Shown piece after piece: positions 34,434 through 43,195 of a stretch of DNA of 64,000 bases (positions within the stretch are counted from its first letter, which is position 1; every line of letters begins with the position of its first letter). The notes below the pieces were generated by a model. It saw only the letters and a list, made by a program, of their open reading frames with translations, was not told the origin of the DNA and did no database searches. A program made the translations under genes and the position numbers. The DNA is from PALSA-350 sp963834445 (GTDB lineage Bacteria > Acidobacteriota > Terriglobia > Terriglobales > Acidobacteriaceae): contig CAWIBU010000007.1 of assembly GCA_963834445.1 (NCBI GenBank), forward strand, positions 186,001 through 250,000, in the 5' to 3' direction.

Positions 34434-36551
34434 TCATTTTGGCGTAAGGACGTAGAGTTGCCCGTTCAAGCCAGTAACCAGGATCTTGCCATTGTTGCTG
34501 ATTCCGTTTGCCGAGGTAAAGAGAGGGAGACCTGGAGCGACCAGTTCGTTCAGGTCGATGGAAGCCCCATTGTAGTAAAACCAGGCGCGGCTGCCTGCCG
34601 TGACTGCGGTTTGGGCCCCCACGATTTCGGTCCTGTTATTAATGCCCGCCCCCACGAATGAAAGCTTCGTGAAGACATTGTTACGCCAGAGATAACTGAC
34701 GCTCGTCGCTCCCGGGCCAAAACTGGTTGCCAGGATTTCACCCAGGTCGTTGACGATCGCGTTGCCGAAGGATACTCCGGCAACTGTGCCTAAGTCATAC
34801 ATGTGGCCCCGGAAATACGAGAAGAGGTGATTCGCGCCGCTGGCCGTCGCACTGATTCCGACCACGATACCCAGGTTGTCAATGCTTGTGCCTGCGCTGG
34901 TGGCGCCCCCCAGGGTACCGATATCTAACAGGCCAGATCCGAAGTCGACGAAGGCATGGGTATTTCCCTGGCATCCTGGCGGCGCGTTAAAGGGGGGCAC
35001 GCAGGCTCCGGTGGAAAGCGATCCGGTGATCTGTCCTGCGTTGTTGATGGCCAGGGCTGCGCTCTGCCTGCCCGTTACGGTGTCCAGATCAACGATTTTG
35101 TTATTACTTGAGCTATACAAGAAAGCCTGTTCCGGAGTTTGGAACGGGGAACCGGGGCTGGTATAGCTCTGTCCCACGACTTGTCCTGCATCGTTCAGGC
35201 CGTACACGCCGCCCACGTTGCTCAGGGCGAGCGTGATCGACGTGGTTGCCGTGGAGAGGAAGCCCTGCTCGAAGAATCCGGCATCCTGGAACTGGGCGTT
35301 GCCAATGACCGCCCCGTTGTCATTGACCCCAATCGCCGTCACCGCGGTCGGAGTTCCGAAGCCATTGGGGAGGGCAACCCTGGTCGCCGTGAACGCTGGC
35401 ACCGTCTGCGGACGAGCCAGGGCAACGTTGAGCGCTCCGGTGTCGTCTGCGGTGGGTGGGGTGGTCGAAGGCGTCAGCACGCCGCCGCTGAGCGTGTAGG
35501 CCGAAAGCACAGGAAACGAATCGTCAGTCGTGTAGAGGAATGTTCCGGTATAGTCGACGGCCGCGGAGTTTGGGGCACCTTCCCCGAACGGCGAGCCCTT
35601 GATCAACGTGAGCTGCCCATATAATTGCAACGGGGGATAAGTGGTTCCGAGGGCTTGGCTGCTCTGATTAATGGAGTAGGAGAAGATGCCGCCATAACCA
35701 CACACGTAAACATAAGCTCCGGTTGGATCAACGGTTACTGAGCGCACAACGGTTCCCCCAGTAGAGAAGGGCGACGTGGCAAGCGTGCTAAGCGCACCGG
35801 TGGTTGGATTGATGGTGTATCCCCAAACGTCACTGGAACCCGGGCTCGCGACGTATAAGAATCTTTCAGCGGGATCCACCGCTACGCTTGCAGGGGAGGT
35901 TCCGGTTGGGAACGGCGAACCGGTGATTTGGGTCAGGGCCCCGGTTAGCGAGTTGATGCTATAGCCGGAGATGTTATTCGAGGCCTGGTTGGTGACATAG
36001 ACAAATTTGCCCAGCGGGTCCACGGTAACGGCGTTGGCAGAGCTGCCTGCAGGATAAGACGAGACAGCCACTAACTGCCCGGTGCCGGGAGTGATCTTGA
36101 AAGCGGATACCTCGTTTCCCCCGGCGAAATAAACGAACCTGCCGGAGGGGTCAATGGTCAGAGCGCTGGGAGAGAACCCGGCGGAGAAGGGAGAGCCCGC
36201 CATGGGGCTCAGTTTGCCGGTCACGCAATTGATGGTAAAGCCCTCGACATTCTTATTGCTACCCGAATAGATCACATAGAGAAAGCTGCTGGTCGGGTCA
36301 ACTGCCAGGGAGACCATGCTGTCAATACCGGTGGAAAAGGGCGATCCGGTGAGGGAACTCAATTTGCCGTTCGTGGGATTGAGCACGTAGCCGGAGATCG
36401 TGCCTTTGTTTTGATTGGCTACATAAGCGAATTGGCTGGGGTTGAGCACACAACTTTGCGCGGTGAGGGCAAGGGGTGAAAGAGCGAGTGCAAGGCAGAG
36501 AATGGATTTCAGGAGCTTGCCTGAAATCCCAGTGTTACCCAAACTAAACAT
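34434..36551 (-). CDS. Exported beta-propeller (YVTN/lactonase-type) and HAF-repeat protein
   Basis: 705 residues. Signal peptide about 1-31 (ending LTAQ). Residues about 38-375 carry seven or so blades with the pattern GxFVYVTN, ISGYSIN, GALTQITGSPFPTGT and SVAVDP, the YVTN/6-phosphogluconolactonase-like repeat. Residues about 395-700 switch to HAF-type repeats: GVNDNGAVIGNAQF, HAFVDFGSGLLDIGTLGG, SIDNLGIVVGISAT and ISNNGKILVTG. GAGGAGG lies just before ATG 36551. Both repeat types are common in acidobacterial secreted proteins, where they are thought to mediate surface binding; no enzymatic residues are evident. Confidence 0.88.
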   Translation of the reverse strand: MFSLGNTGISGKLLKSILCLALALSPLALTAQSCVLNPSQFAYVANQNKGTISGYVLNPTNGKLSSLTGSPFSTGIDSMVSLAVDPTSSFLYVIYSGSNKNVEGFTINCVTGKLSPMAGSPFSAGFSPSALTIDPSGRFVYFAGGNEVSAFKITPGTGQLVAVSSYPAGSSANAVTVDPLGKFVYVTNQASNNISGYSINSLTGALTQITGSPFPTGTSPASVAVDPAERFLYVASPGSSDVWGYTINPTTGALSTLATSPFSTGGTVVRSVTVDPTGAYVYVCGYGGIFSYSINQSSQALGTTYPPLQLYGQLTLIKGSPFGEGAPNSAAVDYTGTFLYTTDDSFPVLSAYTLSGGVLTPSTTPPTADDTGALNVALARPQTVPAFTATRVALPNGFGTPTAVTAIGVNDNGAVIGNAQFQDAGFFEQGFLSTATTSITLALSNVGGVYGLNDAGQVVGQSYTSPGSPFQTPEQAFLYSSSNNKIVDLDTVTGRQSAALAINNAGQITGSLSTGACVPPFNAPPGCQGNTHAFVDFGSGLLDIGTLGGATSAGTSIDNLGIVVGISATASGANHLFSYFRGHMYDLGTVAGVSFGNAIVNDLGEILATSFGPGATSVSYLWRNNVFTKLSFVGAGINNRTEIVGAQTAVTAGSRAWFYYNGASIDLNELVAPGLPLFTSANGISNNGKILVTGLNGQLYVLTPK

Positions 36552-36785
36552 GGATCCTCCTCATTTGTCTTCCACGCACGAGAAACAGCGCTATCGGGGA
36601 AGGAGGTTAGAGAAGCACTCCTGCATGGGCGTGTGGATTATAGCGACAACGAGATTGATTATGGAAGTAGCAGGTTATCCACATACATAAGACGCAGGTA
36701 AGCAGATTTTCATCTTTCTGGGCTGTGTTAAGTGGATCTTATCAATTGGATAGCACGGCATCCTAAGTGTGCCATCCCATGGCAG

Positions 36786-37790
36786 CTAACTGACGGGCGG
36801 CTCGAGATCAAGCCTCCTCGCCATGGTGGCGAGAAGCTTGGGACGGACATTCGGCCGGGTCCAGGGGCAGACTGCGATGCAGATGCCACAGGAAGCCGAC
36901 TCGGCAAAGTATGGGATGCATTTATCGAAGTCCACATACCAGCGCTCGACCCCGCGCACCAGCTGCTTGTGTTCGGAGATCGCCGCAGGCGGGCAGGCGT
37001 TGGTGCAGACCTGGCACGTCTTGCAGAATTCGTCGCCGCCGAAACGGTCGGGTTGGGTGGCAACCAGGGGCATGTCGGTGGTGACGCCGGCGAGACGCAC
37101 CCCCGATCCGAATTGTCGGGAGATAAGTGAGCCGTGCTTGCCCAGCTCGCCCAGGCCCGAGGCGATGGCCGGCGGGATCAGCAGGAGCGCCTCGGCGGAG
37201 GGTCCGGGATAGGGCCGGGCGTTGTAGCCCTGGGAGCGAATCCAGTTCGCCAGTCCGTAAGATGCGCGAGTACCGCGAGCGTACTGGTCGCCAATATCGG
37301 TCACGCCGATGCCGTTGGTCTCGTCGGAAGGAACTTCCTTGAGACGCTCGTAATTGTGGGCCAGGGCGAGCACGATGACCCAGGGCTCGTGGATGGTGTA
37401 ACCCTCGAATACGTAGAGCGGGTCCATAGGCGCAATGCCAATGGCATCGGCTTCGTGGGCGAGAGCGAACGCGGTGGCTTCGGCAACCAATTGCGCAGCC
37501 GGGGATTGGTTGCGTGCCTCCGCTACCGGTAAAAGCTCAGGATAGTTATAAGCGGCAAGAAAAGCCGGGCCCGAACCCGGACATTTGCGCGAGCTCTGGC
37601 GAGCGACAGTCTGCAGCTCTCCATAAGGATGCTGATCGGGTGGGTGCCAGAAAAATGGCGAGGGCCTGCGTTCGCTGGACTCGCCCAGACCGTTGATGGG
37701 GTTGCCGGAAACCTTCAACAACGCCAACGTTTCTGGCTTGGGTTGGTAACTCGCAGCCTTGGGCCGTCTCGGGTTGGTCTCAACGGACAT
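36786..37790 (-). CDS. Reductive dehalogenase/QueG-like double [4Fe-4S] protein
   Basis: 334 residues from ATG 37790 (the frame is open to 37907). The C-terminal half carries two ferredoxin clusters: CKTCQVCTNACPP (C-x2-C-x2-C-x3-C) and CIPYFAESASCGICIAVCPW (C-x9-C-x2-C-x3-C) after the typical RWYVDFDK. The middle has IVLALAHNYERLKEVPS and YGLANWIRSQGYNARPYP, and GELGKHGSLISRQFGSGVRL, as in cobalamin-binding RdhA and epoxyqueuosine reductase folds. There is no Tat signal, so it is cytosolic. The start overlaps the AhpD-like gene end by 11 bases, implying translational coupling. Which substrate is reduced is unknown. Confidence 0.8.
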   Translation of the reverse strand: MSVETNPRRPKAASYQPKPETLALLKVSGNPINGLGESSERRPSPFFWHPPDQHPYGELQTVARQSSRKCPGSGPAFLAAYNYPELLPVAEARNQSPAAQLVAEATAFALAHEADAIGIAPMDPLYVFEGYTIHEPWVIVLALAHNYERLKEVPSDETNGIGVTDIGDQYARGTRASYGLANWIRSQGYNARPYPGPSAEALLLIPPAIASGLGELGKHGSLISRQFGSGVRLAGVTTDMPLVATQPDRFGGDEFCKTCQVCTNACPPAAISEHKQLVRGVERWYVDFDKCIPYFAESASCGICIAVCPWTRPNVRPKLLATMARRLDLEPPVS

Positions 37791-38349
37791 GGGCGGCCTC
37801 GGCGGATGCGGGCCCTGGCGCGAGATAACCCTGCTCTGCCAGTCTTGCGCCCATTGCGGTGTAGGCTTCGGGGTCTTTGGGAGCCCAGGTCGCCAAGCCA
37901 TCGACATAGCGGTTGTACATGCAGAAGGCGGCCGCGATTAAAACGGTATCGTGGATTTCGAGGTCGCTCGCGCCCGCCTGGCGCGCTCGCTCGATATCTT
38001 CGGTGGTGACTTGCTTGCCACCCTTCTGTACGTGGCCTGCGATCGTCAGCAAAGTTTTAAGCTTGGCGGAAACAGGCGCGGTGAGAAAGTCTCGCTTGAC
38101 CTGATCCACCAGCTCACGATTGCCGCCCAGGTGATGCGCCGCGGCCGCGCCGTGACTGGTCTGGCAGAAGTAGCAGTCGTTCTGGCTGGAGGTATAGGTG
38201 GCGATCAGCTCGCGTTCCCCGCTGGTCAGCGAACTGGGTCCGCGCAGAAGAACCTCCGCCAGCTCGCGCAGAGGTTTGGCGGTCTCGGGTCGGAAAGCCA
38301 TCGGTCCGGAGATTCCCGGTAATCCTTCTGGAAGTGTGATGTGCGCCAT
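37780..38349 (-). CDS. AhpD-like peroxidase-related / carboxymuconolactone decarboxylase protein
   Basis: 189-residue all-helical protein. The redox motif Cys59-Tyr-Phe-Cys62 with His66 lies in SSQNDCYFCQTSHGAAAAH, the mark of AhpD and the peroxidase-related subgroup. HDTVLIAAAFCMYNRYVDGLATW completes the fold. AAGGAGA lies ahead of ATG 38349. It overlaps the Fe-S protein gene downstream by 11 bases, and an MFS gene ends 27 bases upstream, so the three are probably one operon. It likely acts as a thiol-disulfide or peroxide-reducing partner; a decarboxylase role is less likely given the CxxC. Confidence 0.9.
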   Translation of the reverse strand: MAHITLPEGLPGISGPMAFRPETAKPLRELAEVLLRGPSSLTSGERELIATYTSSQNDCYFCQTSHGAAAAHHLGGNRELVDQVKRDFLTAPVSAKLKTLLTIAGHVQKGGKQVTTEDIERARQAGASDLEIHDTVLIAAAFCMYNRYVDGLATWAPKDPEAYTAMGARLAEQGYLAPGPASAEAAHVR

Positions 38350-38376
38350 GAACAGTTCTCCTTGTAGGGTTGGAAG

Positions 38377-39603
38377 TCATTTTAGATGCGAAGCACCCAC
38401 CTCAGCCAAGGGCTCGAGGAAGGAAGGTTGTGGTATCTCGGTGCGATTCTCGTAACCAGGCAAAAGAAACAGCAACAGGCACGGAATCAGTGCGGGCAGC
38501 GCCAGCCATTGAAAGGTGCTGGCGCGATAGGAGCCAAGCGCATCAAACAAGCGGCCGACCATCAATGGCCCGGTCGCACCGCCGATGGCGTAAGCCGTCC
38601 AGGTAAGCGCGTAAAGCGTGGAAAGACGCTTCAGGCCGAAGTACCGGCTGAGCAGGTAAGGGGTGATGTCACCCTCGCTGCCCATGCTGAAGCCAATCAG
38701 GGAAGCTGCTAAGAGACCGGCGGGCAGGGTGTGGGCCACGGAAAGCAGAACGATGCCGATTACCGTCATCAGCAACATGGTTTGCGACACACGCGGCCCG
38801 AAGAAGCGGTCCAGGAAGACCCCGGTTAAGATACGGCCGATCAAGCCCGTGCCGCCGATGATCGCGATTGAGTAGGCCGCTCCCTGGGTCGAGACGCCAC
38901 GATCGGTGAGCAGAGCCGAGAGATGGGCGATGGCTCCGTTGACGCTCACGGCGTAGAGGCAAACGGTGGCGGCGATAATCCAAAAGATACGGCCGCTGAG
39001 AGCTTTCTTGACGGACTCTCCAACCTCTACCGAGACGTGAACATTTTGTTCCGCGAGCGGGCGTTCACGGACAAACCACGCGGTGAGAGGGAAGCCCAGC
39101 GTGAGAGCAAGAACGCCGAGCACCACAAAGGCCGTGCGCCAGCCGTAGTGGGTGATTACGGCTTGTGCGATCACCGGCAGGATCATGGCGCCACACCCTC
39201 CGCCGGCCAGCATGATCGAGAGCGCCAGCCCGCGGCGGCGGTCGAACCAGGTCGAGATAGCGCGCGAATAGCCGAGGTACGCGGTGCCGTTCCCGACCAG
39301 GCCGATGACGAAGAACGCAAGGTAGAAGTGGAGCAAGTGCGGCGTTAGCAGGGCCAGCGACGCATATGCGCCAGAAAAGACAATTATGCACGGAAGGATA
39401 ATGCGGCGTGGCCCGAAGCGGTCGAGTAGAAATCCCAACCCGGGCGAGGCGGCGGCCACCGTCAATGCCGCGATACTGAAGCCGGCGGAGATGACTTCGC
39501 GATGCCAGCCAAAGGCAAGCGAGAGCGGTTTCAGCAACAGTCCAAAGGTGTAGGGAACCACGGCCGCGAAGCTGACCATGACGCCGAAGAAACCGGCAAG
39601 CAC
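38377..39603 (-). CDS. MFS transporter, oxalate/formate- or monocarboxylate-type
   Basis: About 408 residues with twelve membrane segments: FFGVMVSFAAVVPYTFGLLLKPL, FLLDRFGPRRIIL, STWFDRRRGLALSIMLAGGG and GSEGDITPYLLSRYFGLKRLSTLYAL, characteristic of this MFS branch. The frame has no normal start. GAGGAG followed by an ATG at about 39651 gives Met-Thr-stop, while the next frame continues DAESKIDYPGWKIVLAGFF, the usual N-terminus of the family; one missing base there would join them. The GTG at 39603 is the only in-frame start and would trim the N-terminus. Lies upstream of the AhpD-like gene on the same strand. Confidence 0.82.
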   Translation of the reverse strand: MLAGFFGVMVSFAAVVPYTFGLLLKPLSLAFGWHREVISAGFSIAALTVAAASPGLGFLLDRFGPRRIILPCIIVFSGAYASLALLTPHLLHFYLAFFVIGLVGNGTAYLGYSRAISTWFDRRRGLALSIMLAGGGCGAMILPVIAQAVITHYGWRTAFVVLGVLALTLGFPLTAWFVRERPLAEQNVHVSVEVGESVKKALSGRIFWIIAATVCLYAVSVNGAIAHLSALLTDRGVSTQGAAYSIAIIGGTGLIGRILTGVFLDRFFGPRVSQTMLLMTVIGIVLLSVAHTLPAGLLAASLIGFSMGSEGDITPYLLSRYFGLKRLSTLYALTWTAYAIGGATGPLMVGRLFDALGSYRASTFQWLALPALIPCLLLFLLPGYENRTEIPQPSFLEPLAEVGASHLK

Positions 39604-39671
39604 AATCTTCCAGCCGGGATAGTCGATTTTGGATTCCGCGTCTAGGTCATTTGCTCCTCACGTGTGCCCAT

Positions 39672-42600
39672 TTAGAAAATGACTTTCAAGGCAAATTGCG
39701 TCAGGCGTGGGGGACCCGCTAACAGCACCTGGCCGAAACTCCGAGAGGCGATGTCGGCGATAGGGAGACCGAAGTTGGGATGGTTGGCGACGTTGAACGA
39801 TTCGGCGCGGAACTGCAGAGCCATGCGTTCGGCTACCTGGAAATTTTTGATGGCCGAGATGTCGACATCGGCCGAGTCAGGCCCGCGTGCGATGTTGCGG
39901 CCGGCATCTCCGAACTGGCCGGCCTGGGTGGAAGGGTTAAGACGCTGGAAGTTGGCCGGATCGATCCATTGTGCGATCGTGTGCGGGCCACGATTCGGAT
40001 TGCCGACTACGTTGGGGCGGCTGGCGAAGTATCCCGAAATGGGCGGCGCCGAGGCTTGTAGCGAGACGTTCGCGCTGTCATACACGGTGAAGGGCGTCGC
40101 GGAGTTAGCGATGGCGATCAGATTCAACTGCCATCCATTGACCACTTGCCCGGCGAAGCCTGTCATGCCATGGGCGACGGGTAGAACCCAGGTGCCGCTG
40201 GCTACCAGGCGATGGCGCGCGTCGAACAATGACGGACCATGTTCGGCCTTGAGGTTGAAGGGATCCTGAGCCAGATCGTTCTCTCCGCCAAGCGCCTTGG
40301 CGGAGGCGCCTTGCAGGTTCAAGGATGAGAGATAGTCAAGCGTCTTCGAGTACCAGTAGGAAACGTTGAATCCCAGGCCGTGAGAAACCTGGCGGGAGAA
40401 GCTGACCTGACCCGCGTGATAAGTGGAGTTCTGGCCGTAAGTAAGGTCTGCGATGGTGGCGTAAGTGCAGGGCTCAATCGGGCTGGCCGGGCAGCCGGCA
40501 TAAAGTCGGCGGCGATCGGCGTTCTGCGCCGTAGCGCCCGGACCGTAGACGGCAGGGTTGGCATCGACGTTACGCGGAAGATGGGTGCCCTTGGTTCCTA
40601 CATACCTGACCTCGAGCACATAGCTGCGCGAGATTTCCCGTTGCACCGAGAGATTCCAATCCTGCGCGTTGGTGGGGCGGGCATGGGTGTCGATGACAAA
40701 CGGCGTCGAGGGATTGACAAAGGTATTTGCCTTGGGAAGAGGCACGTTCGTGTAGGGCGAAGCGAAGTTGAGCGTAGGCGGCGTGATTTCTACAAATTGT
40801 GCCCAGGGCAGAGAACTGACTGGTCCTTGCGAAGTGACGCCCATGCCGTTGGCGAAGGGATCGTAGAAGATGCCATAAGACGAACGCACCGACCATTGGC
40901 CTTTGCCGGTGGGATCCCAGACGAAGCCGACACGCGGCATGAAGCCGCGGTAATCCGTCGAGGCAATGCCGCGCGGGATGCCCGGATCGCCAGGGAAGAG
41001 CAGGCCAACGGGTGCGGTCGGCATGACGTGAGACTGCACGCCGGGTAGGAAGGCGTTGAGGCGATTACGCGTCTCCGTGTTGGGATTGATGATTTCGTAG
41101 CGCAGGCCATAGTTCACCGTGAAGCGGCTCTTCGCATGCCATTCGTCCTGGAAGTAGAAGCCTGCTCCCCAATTGCGCACGTAGCGGGTAAAGTCGCCCA
41201 GGCCCTGATAAAAAACAACCGGGCTGCCTAACAGCAGGTTGGCAAAGGCGTCGTTGGTGGGGAATGACGAAGCGAAGATGAAGAACGCATTGGGCGCAAT
41301 CGATTGAAAGAGATTCAGTTGGTTACGGCGGAACTCACCGCCCACTTTGATTCCGTGATTGCCGCGTAGTTGGGAAAGCCCGTCATGCACCTCATACGTG
41401 TTCTGGGTCGAGGTGCGCGGGCCGGTGATGGCTCCGCCGACGGGCGAGTATCCGCTAAGGTTAAAAAACGGCGGACCCTGGCCTATTTGCGAAGCGGGAT
41501 CGTAGTTGAAGCCGAGCGCCCGGGGTGGAGTCTTGTTGAGCCGCTGGTCAAACAGGAACACGTAGCGGAAGAACGATCCTTCGACCGCATTGGTCACTTT
41601 GGAGGACACCAGGTAGGTATTGGCGGCGACGAAGGAATGCGCGGCAAAGTCGTCGCGCGTGGGGTAGCCGGGCAGGTCGGAGCCGCGCACGGAAACGGGA
41701 TTGATGTTATAGCCCGTGAAGTAGGAGTAGCGAGTGAAGTACTGGCTCCGGTCGTTCTGGTGGAAGTCGAAGCGGATGCCGGTCTGGTCGTCATCATTGG
41801 TGCCGACGACGGTGGCGTTATAGACCGACGGGCTCACATTGCCATTGGGATAGAGCGCAGCGGCGTTGACGGCGACGGGGTTGAACTGCGACTGCGGCAG
41901 TTGGTTGTTGGGGTAAGGCACGCCGCCGGCGGCAAAGTTGATGAGCGGATGGCCGATGCCGGAGAAGTCGCCTTTTTGCTCGGCGGCGGTCGGGACAACC
42001 GCCGAAGTCGTGATGCCCTGGCGATTGCGGAAGCCCTCGTAGTAAGAAAAGACGAAGAGTCGATCCCTGCGAATGGGGCCGCCCGCGGTGGCGCCAAACT
42101 GATTTTGCTTAAGCGGCTCGACTGCGGAGGAGAAGTAGTTACGGGTGTCGAGCGCGTCGTTGCGGAAGAACTCATAGAGCGTACCGTGCAGCTCATTGCC
42201 GCCCGCGCGGGTCACTACGCTGGTGGTCGAACCGGTGTTGCCCCCGTACTCCGGCGGCGCCGTGTTGGTCAGGATGCGAAACTCGGCGATGGCGTCGATG
42301 GGGATCTTGAGGGCATATCCTCCGTCCATGCGATTGACGTTTTGCGCCCCGTCGAGCAGAAAGTTATTGCCCTCGGGGCGCTGACCATTCACTGCGTAGG
42401 ATTGGCCCTGGCGCAGCGAGCCTCCCTCGGTGGTGACACCTGAGGAAAGCGGCGCTACGCCGGTTTGCAGCAAACCCAGTTGCGCGAAGTTGCGTCCGTT
42501 GAGCGGCAGGTCCAGTACTTCCCGGCCGCTGACGACTTTGCCTAAGGTATTCGTCGAAGTATCAATTGCCGGCGGGGCATCGCTAACGACCAGCGATTGC

Positions 42601-42956
42601 GTCACCGAAGCCAGAGCCAGCTGGATGTCGAGACGGCTGGTCTGGCTCACCGTGATGTCGATGCCGGTCTGCGCCACCCGGGCAAAGCCGGCCGCTTCGA
42701 CGGAGAGGGTGTATTGGCCGACACTCAGCTGCACGAAGCGGTAAAGACCGTCGCTGTCTGAGGTTTGGTTACGGGTGGCGTTGGTTGCGTTGTTCTTGAG
42801 TTCGACGGTTGCCTTGGCCACGACCGCTCCGCTGGCATCGGTAAGGCGGCCTTCGAGAGCGCCGGTTGCATCCTGCGCATATGCAGAGACGCTGCATGCG
42901 ATTGCTAGGACGACATAGCCGGCACGGAGAAGTGCCGGGCGTAGTGCTGCTTTCAT
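39672..42956 (-). CDS. Oar-like TonB-dependent receptor
   Basis: 1094-residue outer-membrane receptor of the large acidobacterial type. Signal peptide 1-27 (AYAQ), carboxypeptidase-regulatory-like domain about 30-115 (GALEGRLTDASGAVVAKATV), plug about 135-245 (VSGREVLDLPLNGRNFAQLGLLQTG, FLLDGAQNVNRMDGGYALKIP), then a long barrel ending RLTQFALKVIF with a terminal phenylalanine. GAGGCC precedes ATG 42956. Such receptors are thought to take up plant-polymer fragments or to present surface loops. It is followed by the MFS carrier gene 68 bases downstream on the same strand. Confidence 0.94.
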   Translation of the reverse strand: MKAALRPALLRAGYVVLAIACSVSAYAQDATGALEGRLTDASGAVVAKATVELKNNATNATRNQTSDSDGLYRFVQLSVGQYTLSVEAAGFARVAQTGIDITVSQTSRLDIQLALASVTQSLVVSDAPPAIDTSTNTLGKVVSGREVLDLPLNGRNFAQLGLLQTGVAPLSSGVTTEGGSLRQGQSYAVNGQRPEGNNFLLDGAQNVNRMDGGYALKIPIDAIAEFRILTNTAPPEYGGNTGSTTSVVTRAGGNELHGTLYEFFRNDALDTRNYFSSAVEPLKQNQFGATAGGPIRRDRLFVFSYYEGFRNRQGITTSAVVPTAAEQKGDFSGIGHPLINFAAGGVPYPNNQLPQSQFNPVAVNAAALYPNGNVSPSVYNATVVGTNDDDQTGIRFDFHQNDRSQYFTRYSYFTGYNINPVSVRGSDLPGYPTRDDFAAHSFVAANTYLVSSKVTNAVEGSFFRYVFLFDQRLNKTPPRALGFNYDPASQIGQGPPFFNLSGYSPVGGAITGPRTSTQNTYEVHDGLSQLRGNHGIKVGGEFRRNQLNLFQSIAPNAFFIFASSFPTNDAFANLLLGSPVVFYQGLGDFTRYVRNWGAGFYFQDEWHAKSRFTVNYGLRYEIINPNTETRNRLNAFLPGVQSHVMPTAPVGLLFPGDPGIPRGIASTDYRGFMPRVGFVWDPTGKGQWSVRSSYGIFYDPFANGMGVTSQGPVSSLPWAQFVEITPPTLNFASPYTNVPLPKANTFVNPSTPFVIDTHARPTNAQDWNLSVQREISRSYVLEVRYVGTKGTHLPRNVDANPAVYGPGATAQNADRRRLYAGCPASPIEPCTYATIADLTYGQNSTYHAGQVSFSRQVSHGLGFNVSYWYSKTLDYLSSLNLQGASAKALGGENDLAQDPFNLKAEHGPSLFDARHRLVASGTWVLPVAHGMTGFAGQVVNGWQLNLIAIANSATPFTVYDSANVSLQASAPPISGYFASRPNVVGNPNRGPHTIAQWIDPANFQRLNPSTQAGQFGDAGRNIARGPDSADVDISAIKNFQVAERMALQFRAESFNVANHPNFGLPIADIASRSFGQVLLAGPPRLTQFALKVIF

Positions 42957-43195
42957 CGATTGGCCTCGAAGGTTAGATCTGGAGTAGCGGTGCAGATTCC
43001 GTTGTGTTCAAAATCTGCTGTCGCGACCTTAGAGGAAACAGTAGCGAGGAACGGCCGTGTTGTTGTCGGCCGCTGGTTTGAGGTTTGTATCCATCGCTGG
43101 GTGGATGGTGACAGCTGAAATGATAGTGCCGCAGGGGCTAAAACGGGTGGCGAAAGATTCGGTTTGTAATTAGGGCTCAGGGCTTTTTTGCAGCC

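Noticed and set aside
33382..34437. Several 80-157 codon frames in repeats
   Set aside because: All follow the repeat units and change frame from copy to copy; no start signals.
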